Assembly: GCA_034509735.1 (NCBI GenBank)
Contig: JACGWO010000003.1
Coordinates: 10,478,001 to 10,542,000 of the forward strand
Length of the DNA stretch: 64,000 nt
Direction: 5' to 3'
Source of the DNA: Sesamum alatum
Lineage: Eukaryota; Streptophyta; Magnoliopsida; Lamiales; Pedaliaceae
The notes below the pieces were generated by a model that worked only from the letters and a program-made list of their open reading frames with translations, ran no database searches and was not told the origin of the DNA. Position 1 is the stretch's first letter. Each line of letters starts with the position of its first letter. Shown piece by piece: positions 8,846-22,033 of the stretch. The translations under genes and the position numbers were made by a program.

Positions 8846-9366
8846 CGCCCATGGTAACGGGCAGATTTTAGGAATCCAACCAAGTCTAGCTGAAGGTGAA
8901 CCTAAAGAGTCACACACAATCCGCACACATAAAAGTATTTAATTTAGAATTAAATATTTAGAGAAATGAAGTGATTAAATTGGATTTAATCGGGTCCTTA
9001 TTTTCTTGGAAAGAATTAATTCCTTTTATTAGATAAAAGGGATTTATCTAATAAATTAGATTTATTAGAAAATTAATTTAATGGGCTTGGAATAAATATT
9101 TATATTTAATATATTTATTTATTGCCCTTGGAATATTTAAATAGGATTTTAATATTCCATTAAATTAAACTAATGGTTGAGATCAAAAGGGAGAGATCAA
9201 TGGCTAATATTGGTTTGACCAAAGAAGCTTGATTTGACTAGGATTTGACTAGGTCAAATCCTAGTTGTAGTGGAGTCTTCAATGTGTAAGGGAACTCGAA
9301 GAGGAAAAGGATTCCTCTTCTATAAATACTCTTTAGCACACATATTGAAGGGGGTGATGATTCTTG

Positions 9367-9404
<38 letters not shown>

Positions 9405-9917
9405 GAGCACTCTCCCTCTCTCTCGGCCGTGTGCCTCTCTCCTCTTCCAAGAAAATATTTTTCTTGTTCTTTTGTTTCTAACAATTAAATAAAAGGAGGA
9501 TTGATCTCGTTAAACTATTAACATTTGATCGATCCGTCCTCTCCAAAATATACTTGTTCTTTTGCTAGCACGAAGACCAAGATACGTGGACGGATTGCGT
9601 GTCACAAATTAGAGGGTCTCCCATACGAGATCTTGGAGCAAATCGGGAAGAACGCGAGTACCGGTTAGAAGGGGAAAATGACAAATCGGTATGTTTTCGA
9701 ATTTTATTTTTCGAATCCTATGGCCTTCCATGAATTGTATGTATGTTTTGGTAATTCATGAGATACACCAAACGCCCGGGAGTTTCAAGGGTACACCCCT
9801 TGAACGTGTTTATTTTAACATACGTTTATGCATGTTCTAAATTCTTTAAATTTAAATTATACCGCACTTCCGCATTCGCGCTACTCCCGGGACGATCCAC
9901 ACGCCTACCCTAGGCTT
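8846..9917 (+). repeat. B1: copia LTR fragment, right-hand part
   Basis: Begins in mid-LTR at the point where A inserted and runs to ...CCTAGGCTT, a few bases short of the usual TTTCA end. Has TTGAC/GTCAA pairs (about 9233-9258), TATAAATA (9321-9328) and (CA)n (9369-9402). Closest in sequence to the LTR piece of G (50833-51478). No gene. Confidence 0.85.
9369..9402. repeat. (CA)n microsatellite in B1
   Basis: About 17 uninterrupted CA units, the longest dinucleotide run of this type in the window. Confidence 0.95.
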
Positions 9918-12900
9918 CCAAGTTCTCCATTGCCATAGACTAAGAATATTTCCTTAGTCCTTCTCAGGTACTTAAGGATGCCCTTGACTGCATTCCAATG
10001 TTCCTCTCCTGCACAAGACTGATATCTGCTTGTTACACTCAAAGCGTAAGCAATGTCAGGTCTAGTCCAGTGGACCGCATATTGGATGCTTCCTACGGCA
10101 GAAGCATAGGGAATGATTTTCATCTTTTCAAGTTCCTCATTAGTCTGCGGGGACTGTTTCTTGGATAACTTGATCCCATGCCTTATGGGAAGGAATCCTC
10201 GTTTGGAGTTGTCCATCCGAAACCTTTTCAGGACCTTTTCCATATACGAGTTTTGGGTGAGTCATAACATTCTCTTAGATCTGTCCCTGACAATCTGGAT
10301 GCCTAGAATGTAGGAGGCTTCACCCAAATCCTTCATAGAAAACTGAGTTGATAACCATGCTTTTGTGTCACCCAACATTCTAACATCATTTCCTATGAGT
10401 AGAATATCATCCACATAAAGAACTAGGAACACTATAGAGCTCGCACTGACCTTCTTGTATACACAAGGGTCGGATTCATTTTTGATGAAATCATTAGCCC
10501 GTATGACTTCGTCAAAGCGAATGTTCCAACTCCGGGATGCTTGTTTGAGGCCATAGATGGACTTCTGGAGACGATAGACCTTCTGTTCTTCTCCGGTGAT
10601 CGTGAAACCCTCCGGCTGATCCATGTAGATCTCTTCCTCAATGAAACCGTTGAAGAAAGCCATTTTCACATCCATCTGCCATATCTCATAGTCATACCAT
10701 GCTGCTATGGCAAGCAGGATCAGAATGGACTTAGCCATGGCTACGGGCGAGTAGGTGTCCTCAAATTCGACCCCGGGTCGTTAAGTGTACCCTTGAGCTA
10801 CTAGCCTAGCCTTAAAGGTTGTGACTTCTCCATCAATGTCAAGTTTGCGCTTATAGACCCACTTACAGCCAACTGGCTTAACCCCTTTCGGTGGGTCTAC
10901 AAGTGTCCAGACTTGGTTCTTACTCATGGAGTCCATTTCGACTTTCATGGCCTCAAGCCATCTCGCGGAGTCGATGTCAGACATTGCTTCCCCGTATGTC
11001 TTAAGGTCCTTATCCAACAGACTGGTCGTACTTAGAAAGCCATATCTCAGCGGAGGTCGAGACTCTTTAGCTGACCTACGGAGAACAGGAACGTAAGTGG
11101 TGACTGTGGGCGCTGACTGTATAGGAGCTGGCGGTTTAGGTACCGAGGCTGGCCCTTCCTAAGGCCGTCCTTCATGCCTAGCATGCTGGACTTCTCGAGG
11201 TTGGTCAGCCCTTCGGGTATCTATCCTGAATCCTCTAAGTGAGGAATCCGCGACATCCACTGATGACTGGTTTCCATCACTTGATTCTTCAAGGATCAGT
11301 TCATCAGGTTGGATATCCTCTAGAAAGCCTTGTTCTAAGAACACTGCGTTCCTTGAAACATATACCTTTTGTTCCAAGGGGTCATAGAAATAATAACCTG
11401 CAGTTTCTTTAGGGTATCCAACGAACCTGCATAAGCTGGACTTGGATTCTAGCTGGTCTCCCACTAGCCTCTTGACGTATGCGGGGCTACCCCACACTTT
11501 CAAATAGTTGTATGACGCAGGCTTGCCGTGCCATATTTCATATGGCGTTTGGGTCAATACACTGGTTGGCGCCAAATTTAACAACTTGGCCGCAGTCTCC
11601 AATACGTAGCCCCAAAAGCACAAGGGTAGTTTGGTAAAACTCATCATGGATCGAACCATGTCTAACAGGGTTCGATTCCTCCTTTGAGAGACCCCATTTA
11701 ACTGTGGTGTCCCGGGAGGTGTCCATTTAGATATTATACCATTTTCTTTAAGATAATCAAGGAACTCAGTACTAAGGTACTCTCCGCCTCGATCTGACCA
11801 TAGGACTTTAATTTTGCAGCCGGTTTGGTTCTCAACTTCAAGTCTGAATTCTTTAAACCTCTCAAGAGCTTCAGACTTGTACCTCATCAGGTATACGTAA
11901 CCATACTGTGACTGATCATCGGTGAAGGTTATGAAGTAGGAGAACCCACCTCGGGCCTGCGTCCTTAGTGGTCCACATACGTCTGTATGGACCAAGTCCA
12001 ACAGACCTATGGCAAGCCTGCTTTGTCCTACAAAGGGCCTTTTGGTCATTTTCCCTCTTAGACAGGATTCACAAGTTGGTAGCTCACTCAAGTCCCCTAC
12101 CTCTATGTTCTTTGAGTCTACCAATTTCTTCATCCTGTCTTGGGATATGTGACCTAGCCAAGCGTGCCACAGTCATGCGTTCCTGTTATTATCTATTTTA
12201 CATTTGTGTTGAGCGTTTAGAACGAAGTTCGTTTGTTGTAAGATATAGAGGCCGTTATTAAGCGTACCAAGCAGATGAGCAATTCCACACCTCATCAAAT
12301 AAAAGCAATTTTTATTGATCATAAACTCATATCCACTATTGTCTAACAACGGAATGGAAAAGATGTTTTTAATCATACTAGGTACATAATAAACTTCCTC
12401 TAACTCTATACTAATACGATCACTAACTACTAGAGTGGCGGATCCTACTGCTTCTGCCGAGATGGCCTTGCCATTCCGAAGCTTTAGGATCATATCCCCG
12501 CTACCCAGTTTTCTGCTTCTTTTCAGCACCTGCAAGTCATTGCAAATGTGAGCTCCACAGCCAGTATCTAATACCCAAGAGGCAGAGTTAGTAACCATAT
12601 TAACCTCAATCACAAAGATAACTTGTTTGGAGAGGAGTTTGGGGCACTCCCTCTTCCAATGCTCTTTCTCACGGCAATTGATACATATGTCATATGCCCT
12701 CGACTGTTGCTTGGAGTCAACCTTCCCTTTTCCTTTGCCTTTCCCCTCTTTGGCAATGGGAACACTCTTAGTGTTTGTAGCTGCTTTGACGGCTTTTCCC
12801 TTTCCCTTCTTCCTTTTCCAACGTCCGACACCCTTGCCTTTCGTCTTGGAAGTCGAAGCATCTCCAAACAATACCGATGGCGTGGACTTTTTGATCATTG

Positions 12901-13483
12901 CCTCGTATTGCACCAATATATTGATTAACTCATGAATACCCTTCTCAAGTGTGTTCATGTTATAGTTAACAATGAATTGGTCGAAGGAGGGTGGGAGAGA
13001 CTGAAGGATCACATCTGTGTACGTTTCGTTATCGAGCCCTGCCTTGAGGTCATCGAGCTTTTCCACCAGGGTAAGCATTTTAACCCCGTGCTCTTGTACA
13101 GAGGATCCTTCGATCATTTTAGTTCCAAAGAACGCCTTCGTCGCGACATACCTAGTATGCCGGTCCGGGACTGGATAACAATCCTTCAGGCGAGCCATAA
13201 TGGAAGGGACATCGTCTAGCCTTTCATACTGCTTCTGCATCTCATTCGTCATAGAGGCAAGTATGATGCTACGGACTTTCCGGTTATCCTTATGCCATGT
13301 CTCGAACGTCTCACGTTCTTCTGGCGTGGATCCTTCCGGCAAGGTCTTAGGGAACGGCTCGTCCATGATGTAGCCTTGGTTCTCGTAATCTAGGACTATC
13401 CTCAGATTGCGCAATCTATCGTTGTAATTTATTCCGTTAAACTTGTTGGTCTCAAGTATGGTTGATAATGGGTTCTTAGACAT
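9918..13483 (-). pseudogene. gag-pol: B2 gag-pol pseudogene
   Basis: Reads right to left from ATG 13483 (MSKNPLST). Gag, zinc knuckle, protease (LDTGCGAH) and pre-integrase run to a TGA near 12173; integrase runs 12133-11159; RT and the start of RNase H follow to the truncated end. Breaks include the TGA in the pre-integrase segment, a TAG near 11158, a TAA at a conserved glutamine near 10783 and a stop near 10260. Several equal one-base changes from element A codons (CGA to TGA, CAA to TAA). The zinc knuckle has E for G before its histidine. YVDD is intact. Last part of RNase H missing. Confidence 0.9.
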
Positions 13484-13849
13484 TTTTTAAATCTACATTT
13501 AAAACAGAACTACGATCAGCAGAATTTGAAAAAGACGGAAGTTTTGATAAATAATTAAACGCTTGGACTTTAGTCATTTAATGCTCCCACTATTTATACG
13601 AAAACACGATACTCTCAAATGTCATTTTCGGGAAACCCTTTCCTAGTGGGCTTGGGATCCACAGCGATTTTTCCCATACCCCGATTTTACGATTCGCATG
13701 GGAAGAATCCTGTGGGAGGTATACCATACCATTCTCGTTCCACGAGATTCCCAAGATAATTGCCTCACCCTTTCACGTGATCCCGAGGACTCCAAGTGAA
13801 TCACGATAATTGGGCGTTAGACCCGACCCAATCAACCGAATCATAGACC

Positions 13850-13966
13850 CACTGCTACCTCCATGACTCTTGAGACAGGTAACAGTGGTCTACTCTTCGT
13901 TCATGACATAGTGCAGCTTCTTTTAAGTACGATAGTCGTGCCACGACTCGTGAGACCACGCTATCG
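13850..13966 (-). promoter_or_regulatory. Paired leader hairpins, B2
   Basis: On the RNA strand, hairpin 1 (13966-13930) has the full stem and the loop GTCTCACGAGTCGTGG. Hairpin 2 (13886-13850) has kept its stem but its loop has two changes that break the palindrome. Span 117 nt. Confidence 0.6.
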
Positions 13967-14954
13967 ACCTAAATTAGCTTCCTCACCATCCCATGGATTG
14001 GAAGGCATGGACGAACTCCTAGAGTCCATGTCCACTTTGTCTAGGGTCTAATATTTGAACATTGGTCCAACTAAGTGAGAGTTGTAAATGACCGAGATCC
14101 CATACATAAACACATTCATCCATAATGAGTAATTAAAATTGCATCCCATAGCAGTTATACGATAAATAAAACCATTCATTCACCATAATAGCCACATGCA
14201 AAATTAAAGCCTAGCACACCCCTGTTGGATGATCACGAGCCTGAATCCTATGCGACCCACTGAGCCCGCAGTGGATCTATGGTCAATCTAGGGTTGGTCC
14301 TATACTATTACATTAATAGCAACCTGATCATCATGCTGATGGGCCGTGGTCTCTTTTCTCTTTCAAATCTCCATGGAAACGCCTTGGATCCTCCATTCTG
14401 GGCTCTCCATGTGGACCTTCCTTCTTCTCCACAAATGCATAAAAATAAAATCCTCACTCCTATTCTACTCTCATTACATATGTAAAAAAGAAACCCCAGC
14501 GAAAACCCAGGGGGAGTACATTAGGAGGGAGAAACAATGCCGTATTATTCCAAGGCAACAAGAAGAGGAGAAGGAGAAAGCAAAAGAGGCACACAGGCCC
14601 AACATAAATTAAACCATAATTCTGGTCTAGGGCTCGCGATCATCCATTTCCATTAAACGCACATAATTACATGATCCAATTACATAAACACATGCTTATA
14701 ATCTATGATTACCAATCATATCATTCTATTCGAAATAAACGAATAACTTATGAAAAACATGGTACAACCGATGGTAATTCCCTTTCTCGTTTAGGAAGAC
14801 CCTTACTCATTATTTGAAGGTGAGTAACACCCCGGGATTCCAAATCTAATACAACAACCTCCCAAATAATGTTCTTTGAGAAAACATGCAAAAATTAAAT
14901 AAAACTAATTTTTCAGTATAATCCAAAAAATAAAAATAAGAGAAAAATGCAAAT

Positions 14955-15410
14955 CATGACCGACAGCCGCCACCAGCGGCGGTCTGCCGGCGCACACAGG
15001 CCAGCAGGCCCTGCCTGCTGTCCGCGTGCGCAGGCCCTATCCTGCTCGTGCGCGCGCCTGGTCGGCAGTGCTGCGCATGCTGGCGCGCGTCGGCAGGCTA
15101 CCGCGCAGGCACCTCTGCCCGCACGCGCCACCCTGCCACGCCGCCTGCGTGCGCCTCTTGTACGCGGGCCGTGCGCGCGCGCGCGCGGCTTCCCTGGCCG
15201 CGCTTCGGGCGCGCAGGCGCTCCGACGTGTTCGCCTGGCGCGCGCGCGCGGGCTTCCCTGCCTGCGTGCGCGCCCGACCAACTGTCCGCGCCTGGCGTTC
15301 GGCCGCGTGCGCTGTGCGCGCCTTGTGAAGGCAGCCGCGCGCAGGCTCCCCTGCCTGCGCACGCGCACCTCGCCTGAGCGCACAACGTGCGCTTTCAGCC
15401 ACCGACTGGC
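14955..15410 (-). other. GC-rich leader module of B2
   Basis: CGCG-dense island with the same small inverted repeats as element A, for example GCAGGC and GCCTGC arms near 15337-15360. Open frames on both strands are compositional. Confidence 0.8.
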
Positions 15411-15602
15411 CGCATGTGCCATTTTCTTTCGTTTTATTCGTTTTGCCCCCTCGTTTCCCGAGACAAACAAGAAACCAACAGTGCCACAATTCATACATAG
15501 TTAAAAGCAAGAAAACTACATGGTTTGAAATTAAAACATCTAGATTTAATTAAATCATGCCATACACTTTTTCATGCTCAAAACGCACACAAAAAAACCC
15601 TA

Positions 15603-16866
15603 GGTGTTGGTGTTGGTGTTGATGCTCCTATTCCTCCCGGTGGTGCTCCAGCGGTGGGTTACCACCAAAATTTGCACAGATTCTTCAAATGGCCCTCCAG
15701 GCCCAAGCACAATTTCTTGCACAGGAGCATGCACCCGCTCCAGCGCCAGCACTAGCATTGCTACAATTGATCGTAATTATGAAAGAAGCGGAAAGATAGG
15801 AGCTGCTGAATTTGAGGGTACCTTAGATCCTAAGATTGCTGAGAGGTGGTGGGAAAAGGTCAAAGACGTGCTGAACTTAGTGAACTGTACTCCGGAGAAT
15901 CGACTTAAGTATGTTGTTTCTTTGGGCGTGGGGAATGCCTTGATTTGGTGGATGCCCGTAAAGAGGGTATATGAGCCAAGAGAGATAACTTGGGCTGAGT
16001 TTCAGAGTGAGTTCGATGATAAATACAGACCCAAGTTGTACCGAGATAAGAAGATGATGGAATTTCTAAACTTAGTGCAAACGGGATGATCAGACAGTGG
16101 CAGAATATGAACTCTGTTTTGCTGCATTAGCCAAGTATGCACCAGAAGCAATAGCGACACAGGAGGATCCTTGTTACCGGTTTGAGCAGGGGCTACGACT
16201 AGAGATAAAAAAGGGTCTGGCAATGAGAATTACGAATTTCAAAACTCTCGTTGAGTCAGCAGTTCGAATGGAAGAGGCTGTAACCGAAGAGAAGATGAAC
16301 ATGGAAGAAAAGAGAAAATCAACATATGTAGTGGGGAGTCGAGTAGGTTGACTAAGAGGGGAACGGGTCGTTCATTTTCTACAGGAGGAGGGAACTTTTC
16401 GCGTAGTGAACCTACTTTCCGAGGAAGTAGTAGACCGAGGTTTAGTGGACCAATGGGTTTCAATAAAGGTTCGATTAAGCACAATTCGTTTACTATGCCT
16501 TCTATTGGATCAGGTAGGGGAGCTGGATATAGTTACAACATGGGGTCAGCTTTCATTTTGAGTTGTTCTACTTGTGGGAGGCGACATTCAGGACAATGTT
16601 GGGGACCAGATGCTATACCGAGAATTTGTTATAACTGCGAAGGTAGAGGATACATATCTAGGGATTGTCCCAGTCAGACCATGAGTTTAGGTGGAAGTGC
16701 GTTCAGAGGGACCCAAAGTCAAAGCAGTATTGGGAGCAGTGGCCGAGGAGTTGAGAGAGGCAGAGGCAGAGGTAGGGGTAGAGGCACTGGTAACAAAGAT
16801 GGTGACCATACTGTTGATAGGGGTGCGAGGGGTTCCGGAGCACAAGTCACTCAGAGACTGACCTAA
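15603..16866 (+). pseudogene. gag: H gag pseudogene
   Basis: Starts inside gag at a GVGVDAPIPPGG stretch. The retrotransposon Gag core is readable at 15770-16089 (AAEFEGTLDPKIAERWW) and then shifts frame; a stop follows at 16087. The tail (16348-16866) is Ser/Gly/Arg-rich with a zinc knuckle near 16627-16670 whose histidine position is tyrosine (CYNCEGRGYISRDC), so metal binding is probably lost. Upstream gag missing at the B2 junction. Confidence 0.85.
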
Positions 16867-16879
16867 GCAAGAATATACA

Positions 16880-19800
16880 ACATGACCAGAGAGGAAGCTC
16901 CAACTTTGAATAACGTGATATCAGGTACAATCTTTTTATTTCACGTTGAGGCTTATGTTTTGATTGATCCTGGCTCTACGCATTCATATATATCATCAGA
17001 ATTTGCATAAAAAATACCAGGTGAGAATAGTCCTTTGGGATATAATTTGATGGTTTATTTACGGTGGGAGGGGGTATAGTAGTGAATAGTGTTAGGAAGG
17101 GGAGTTTGGTGAGGATTGGAGATGTAAATTTGCTTGTGGATCTCGTAGTGATGAATTTGAAGGATTTTGATGTAATTTTGGGGATGGATTTGCTAGCATA
17201 ACATAAAGCAGTGGTTGATTGTTAAAAAAAAGGAAGTGACGATTGAATCTTCTGGCCAACCAAAAGTAGTATTCGTGGGGGAGCGACACGTAGTGCCAGT
17301 TTGTGTAATATCAGCCATGGAGGCAAGACGATTAATGCTAGAAGTATGTGAGGCATATCTAGTTCTTGTGATAGATGCAGAGAAGGTTAATCTCACGTTG
17401 GAGGAAATTCCTGTAGTGAGAGATTTTCCTGAAGTGTTCCCTAATGACTTACCAGGTTTGCCACCACATAGGGAAGTGGACTTTACGATAGAAACTCTTC
17501 CAGGAGTTGCCCCGATTTCTATTGCACCGTATAGAATGGCCCCAGTGGAATTACAAGAACTTAAGAAACAAATAGAAGAATTGTTGGGGAAAGGATTTAT
17601 CAGACCGAGTACTTCATCGTGGGGGGCAATAGTGCTATTTGTGAAGAAGAAAGATGGTAGTATGAGATTGTGTGTCGACTACTGCTAGTTGAATAGGGTG
17701 ACAGTGAAGAATAAATATCCTTTGCCGATGATTGATGACTTATTCGACCAATTGAAGGGGCTACAACATTTTCAAAGATCGACTTGAGGTCTGGGTATTG
17801 GCAGTTCAGGATAGCAGAAAATGACATACCAAAAATGGCTTTTCGCACACGTTATGGTCACTATGAGTTCTTGGTAATGCCATTTGGGTTAACAAATGCA
17901 CCAGCCGCGGTTATGGCATTGATGAATCATACATTCCACGAGTACCTGGATCACTTTGTTTTTGTTTTTATAGATGATATTTTGGTGTACTCGAGGAGCC
18001 GGGAGGAGCATGAACAACATCTGAGGATAGTGTTACAGATCTTGAAGGAGAAAGAGTTGTATGCTAAATTAAGCAAATGTGATTCTGGATAAATCAGGTG
18101 GTTTTCCTCGGGCATGTGATATCGGGTGATGGGGTTATGCCCGACCCTTCAAAAGTGAAAGCTATTATGGAATGGCGAGTACCGAAGAATGCGACTGAAG
18201 TTTGAAGTTTCTTGGGGTTAGCAGGGTATTATAGGAGATTCGTCGAGGGCTTCCTATTAATTGCCTGCCCGTTGACAAAGTTACTGAGGAAAGGAGTAGT
18301 ATTTCAGTGGACTGAACAGTGCCAACGAAGCTTTGATGAGTTGAAGAAAAGACTGTCCTCAACACCGATTTTGATTTTGCCGTCTGGTAGTGGTGGATAT
18401 GTAGTGTACACGGATGCTTCAAAGCAGGGTTTGGGTTGTGTATTAATACAGAACGGAAAGGTAATTGGCTATGTATCTCGTCAGCTGAGGACTCATGAGT
18501 TGAATTATCCCACACATGATTTGGAGTTGGCCGCGATTGTGCATGCATTAAAGATATGGAGGCATTATTTGTATGGGAACAATTTCAGATTTTCACTAAT
18601 CACAAGAGTTTGAAGTATATTTTGACTTAAAAGGAATTGAATTTGAGACAAAGGAGATGGATAGAACTACTGAAGGATTATGACTGCACTATTGATTATC
18701 ATCTAGGGAAGGCAAACGTGGTAGCAGATGCTTTGAGTAGAAAAAAGCTCAAGTACATTAGCCAGTTTGGGGAGTCACGATCTGACATTGTTGCTAGAAA
18801 TGAGATATATGAATGCGAAATTAGAAATTGATCAGATGGCGGGATTGTTGGCAGCCTTGCAACTTAAGCCAGACTTTGTGGATCAAATCAAAGGAGCACA
18901 AACTCGGGATCTTTTCTTATTACGGTTGCTGGAGAAAATGAAAAACGGTAAGAAGTCAAATTTTTCGATAAGAGCTGATGGAGTGATAGTGAACGAGGAG
19001 CGCATTTGTGTACCTGGCGTAGATGGCTTACAAAGGGAGATCTTGCGCGAAGCTCACAATGCACCATATTCCATGCATCCTGGTACTACAAAGATGTATC
19101 GGAATTTAAGACCGTACTACTGGTGGTAGACAATGAAGAAGGATGGGGCAGAATTTGTGGCTAAATGTATGACATGTCAACAGGTAAAAGTAGAACATCA
19201 GGCACCACCAGGTAAACTTCGACCTTTATCCATACCATAATGGAAGTAGAAAAAGATTACTATGGATTTTGTCGTAAGGTTGCCACGTACACTCAAGAAG
19301 CATGATACTATTTGGGTAATTGTAGATAGACTGACGAAATCAACACATTTCTTGCCGATACAACTAGGTGATTCTCTGGATAAGTTAGCTGAGTTGTATG
19401 TTTCCGAAATCGTGAGATTACATGGTGTGCCTGTATCTATTGTGTCTGACAGAGATCCTCGATTCACCTCACATTTTTGGAGAAGTTTACAAAGGGCAAT
19501 GGGCACGAATTTACATTTTAGTACTGCATTTCATTCTTAGACAGATGGACAGTCAGAAAGAATAATTCAAACCTTGGAAGATATTATGAGGGCTTGTACA
19601 ATAGAGTTTAAGGGCAATTGGGATGATCATCTACCTTTGATGGAGTTTGCGTATAACAATAGTTTTAATTCTAGTATCGGTATAGCCCTGTACGAAGCAT
19701 TATATGGAAGAAGATGTCGCTGTCCAGTATGTTGGCATATGGAGGGATCACGACAGCCGGAAGGTCCGGAATTTGTGCAAGAAACGGTGGAAAAGATATA

Positions 19801-20330
19801 GATAGTGAAAAAGTATCTGAAAGCAGCTCAAGATTGACAGAAATGTTATGCTGATAAACACCGAAGGGAGATGGAATATGAAATAGGTGATAAGGTTTTT
19901 CTGAAGGTAGCTCCGTGGAAGGGGATCTTAAGATTTGGCAAGCAAGGGAAGTTGAGTCCGAGATACATTGGGCCGTATCAAATTATTTAAAGAATTGGGC
20001 CATTAGCTATCGACTAGCATTGCCACCAGAGTTGTCATGGATACATGATGTTTTCCATGTTTCGATGCTACGACGATATCGATCTGATCCTAGCCACGTC
20101 ATATGTGAACCAGAGATATAGATTTTCAAGGAGTTGACATACGTGGAAGAGCCAACGGAGATTCTAGACAGAAAGTGTAAGAAAATTGAGAAATAAGGAG
20201 ATACCAATGGTGAAAGTGAAGTGGAGTCATCATTCTCCGAGAGAGGTGACTTGGGAAATAGAGGAGCATATGAGAGACGAATATCCCTATTTATTCAATT
20301 GAATGGGTAAGTTAGTTAAATTTCGACGAC
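16880..20330 (+). pseudogene. pol: H pol pseudogene (PR, RT, RH, IN, chromodomain)
   Basis: Protease site LIDPGSTHSYIS near 16955-16995. RT 17215-18090 with FIDD at 17967-17978; a stop replaces the arginine/glutamine after CVDY and a frameshift follows near 17760. RNase H has [13 protein letters not shown] near 18405. Integrase has a His-His-Cys-Cys zinc region (19050-19180), MDF (19262), SDRDPRFTS (about 19445) and a GQSERIIQTLE segment (about 19550). A chromodomain-like end with VKVKWSHHSPREVTWEIEEH lies at about 20205-20270 and reaches 20303, after a frameshift. At least ten stops or shifts make it dead. Chromodomains of this type are thought to guide integration to heterochromatin. Confidence 0.88.
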
Positions 20331-20342
20331 GAAATTTTTATT

Positions 20343-20355
20343 AGGAGGGGAGAAT
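20343..20355 (+). other. Polypurine tract of H
   Basis: AGGAGGGGAGAAT directly before the LTR start TGTGACG. Confidence 0.75.
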
Positions 20356-20528
20356 TGTGACGTTCGTAGAATTTTATAAATAATTGAGAGATTAATTAGT
20401 AATTATTAAGAAAATTTGATTTAATTATAAATAAACTATAGGTTGATATTGGAATATGATAAAACTTGAATCGAGTAAATTGGAACCCATTATAATATTT
20501 GGAAACGAATTATATTAATTATAAATAT

Positions 20529-20530
20529 AA

Positions 20531-20569
<39 letters not shown>

Positions 20570-20573
20570 TATA

Positions 20574-20613
<40 letters not shown>
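20529..20613. repeat. Microsatellites (TAA)n, (TA)n, (GA)n in the H LTR
   Basis: Three adjoining runs: TAA/AAT repeats, TA repeats, then GA repeats. Shorter TA runs occur at about 21040, 21480 and 22498. Confidence 0.92.
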
Positions 20614-20615
<2 letters not shown>

Positions 20616-21949
20616 TGTGGGGTGGGAGTCACCCCACCACCACCTCATCATTTTTATAATAAATTTATGTGTGTGTCAAACACACAAAAGGAAAACATTT
20701 TGCAAACACAAAATTTGAACAACATTTCTCAATTTCAGTTTCTCTCCGGGAAGAAGAAAAACAGGTATGAAAATTTTAAGATTTTAAATTTTATTAATTT
20801 ATTTAATTATATTATGTAATTAGTCTATTTACTAAATGTAGTTTATATTGACTGATTACTATTTAATCGAAAATTTTTATGAGTTTGACTAGTTAAACTA
20901 ATGTTGTATTAAATATCACATTTGATTTAAGATTGCTATAATTAGGTAACTAAATTACTAGATTTGCTAGATTTAGTCACTATTGTATTTAATGTATTCA
21001 ATTTCATCGGGGGGTATTTACTAAATACTTAATTATATATATATATATATTGGAGTTAATCATATTTTATGATAGTGAGGAATTGATAGAAATTAATAGA
21101 AATATTATTGAAAAGTTATTTAAGAAAATATAAGATTTTTATAATAATTTAAATTAGAAATATTATTAACACCGGTAGTTATAATGATATGAGGGTTTTA
21201 TAAAATAAAATTATATGAGTTTGTTGATAAATTAAAAATATACCTAAGAAGCGTAGAAAGATAAGTTATTTAAAATAAAATGGAACGGAGGGTTGAATTT
21301 CATTATAAATAGAACTATGTGAATATTATATAATATCTTAATTAGAATTTACAATATTTATGAGTTATTGATTGTATAAATTATAATTTACTATAGGACA
21401 TGACGATAGAGTGGAAGGTTGAGCAGCCCTTCGTGTTGACAGACCAATTTTGAGATTTGAGTTAAGTATAGCTAATTGGTATATATATATATATATTTAT
21501 ATTTATATGAATATAAATATTAATTGTTGGATTTATATATATAAATACTTATATGCTTATATGAGTCTTATATGTTGAATTTTGGATAGGTATAGATAAA
21601 TTTATATGGATATAAAAAATATGATTGTTTATATACTTGATCATGGATGTCGATTGTGAATAAGATTATCTTTATAACTGTGGAATTGCTACTATGGGCT
21701 AAGGTGTGATTGTGCTACACGGATGTTGGCTGAATGATTGTGTGGTTGTATAATTGATTGTGGTATAAAATCAAATAGGAAAGGTGTTAACGAAACAATC
21801 ATTATTAAATGAATTTGAATAAGGAAGTTAATGATGCCGATGTTGGAGATTAAAATGAAACGATGACTTAACTAACTGGGTAGCATACTCAATGACTTAG
21901 AATGATACGATCAATGATGAGTTGTGTGCTGTCATTGATCAATGGAGAT

Positions 21950-22033
21950 GATGGGATACACACGAGCTGTGTGCTGTGTGATATCAGTGAGGATGGGATA
22001 CACACGAGTTGTGTGCTGTGTGATATCAGTGAA
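21950..22033. repeat. 42-bp tandem duplication in the H LTR
   Basis: Two near-identical copies (21950-21991, 21992-22033) starting GATGGGATACACACGAG. A reading frame here is a by-product. Confidence 0.85.

Larger units (their letters stand above)
9918..15602 (-). mobile_element. B2: truncated copia body without LTRs
   Basis: Reverse-oriented internal region from RNase H (left) to the leader (right). The right end stops at CCCTAG, just before where the PBS would lie, and joins the gypsy element H at 15603. The left end stops in RNase H at the end of LTR fragment B1, with a few bases of shared sequence (GCTTCCA) at the junction. Both ends are therefore deletions or rearrangements. Confidence 0.85.
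13484..15602 (-). other. B2 leader
   Basis: Reverse counterpart of the element A leader: conserved block next to gag, then the GC-rich module, then the PBS-side end. No gene. Confidence 0.8.

Noticed and set aside
20499..20819. Protein rich in Ile from 20499
   Set aside because: It is translated microsatellite (TAA, TA, GA) inside the H LTR.
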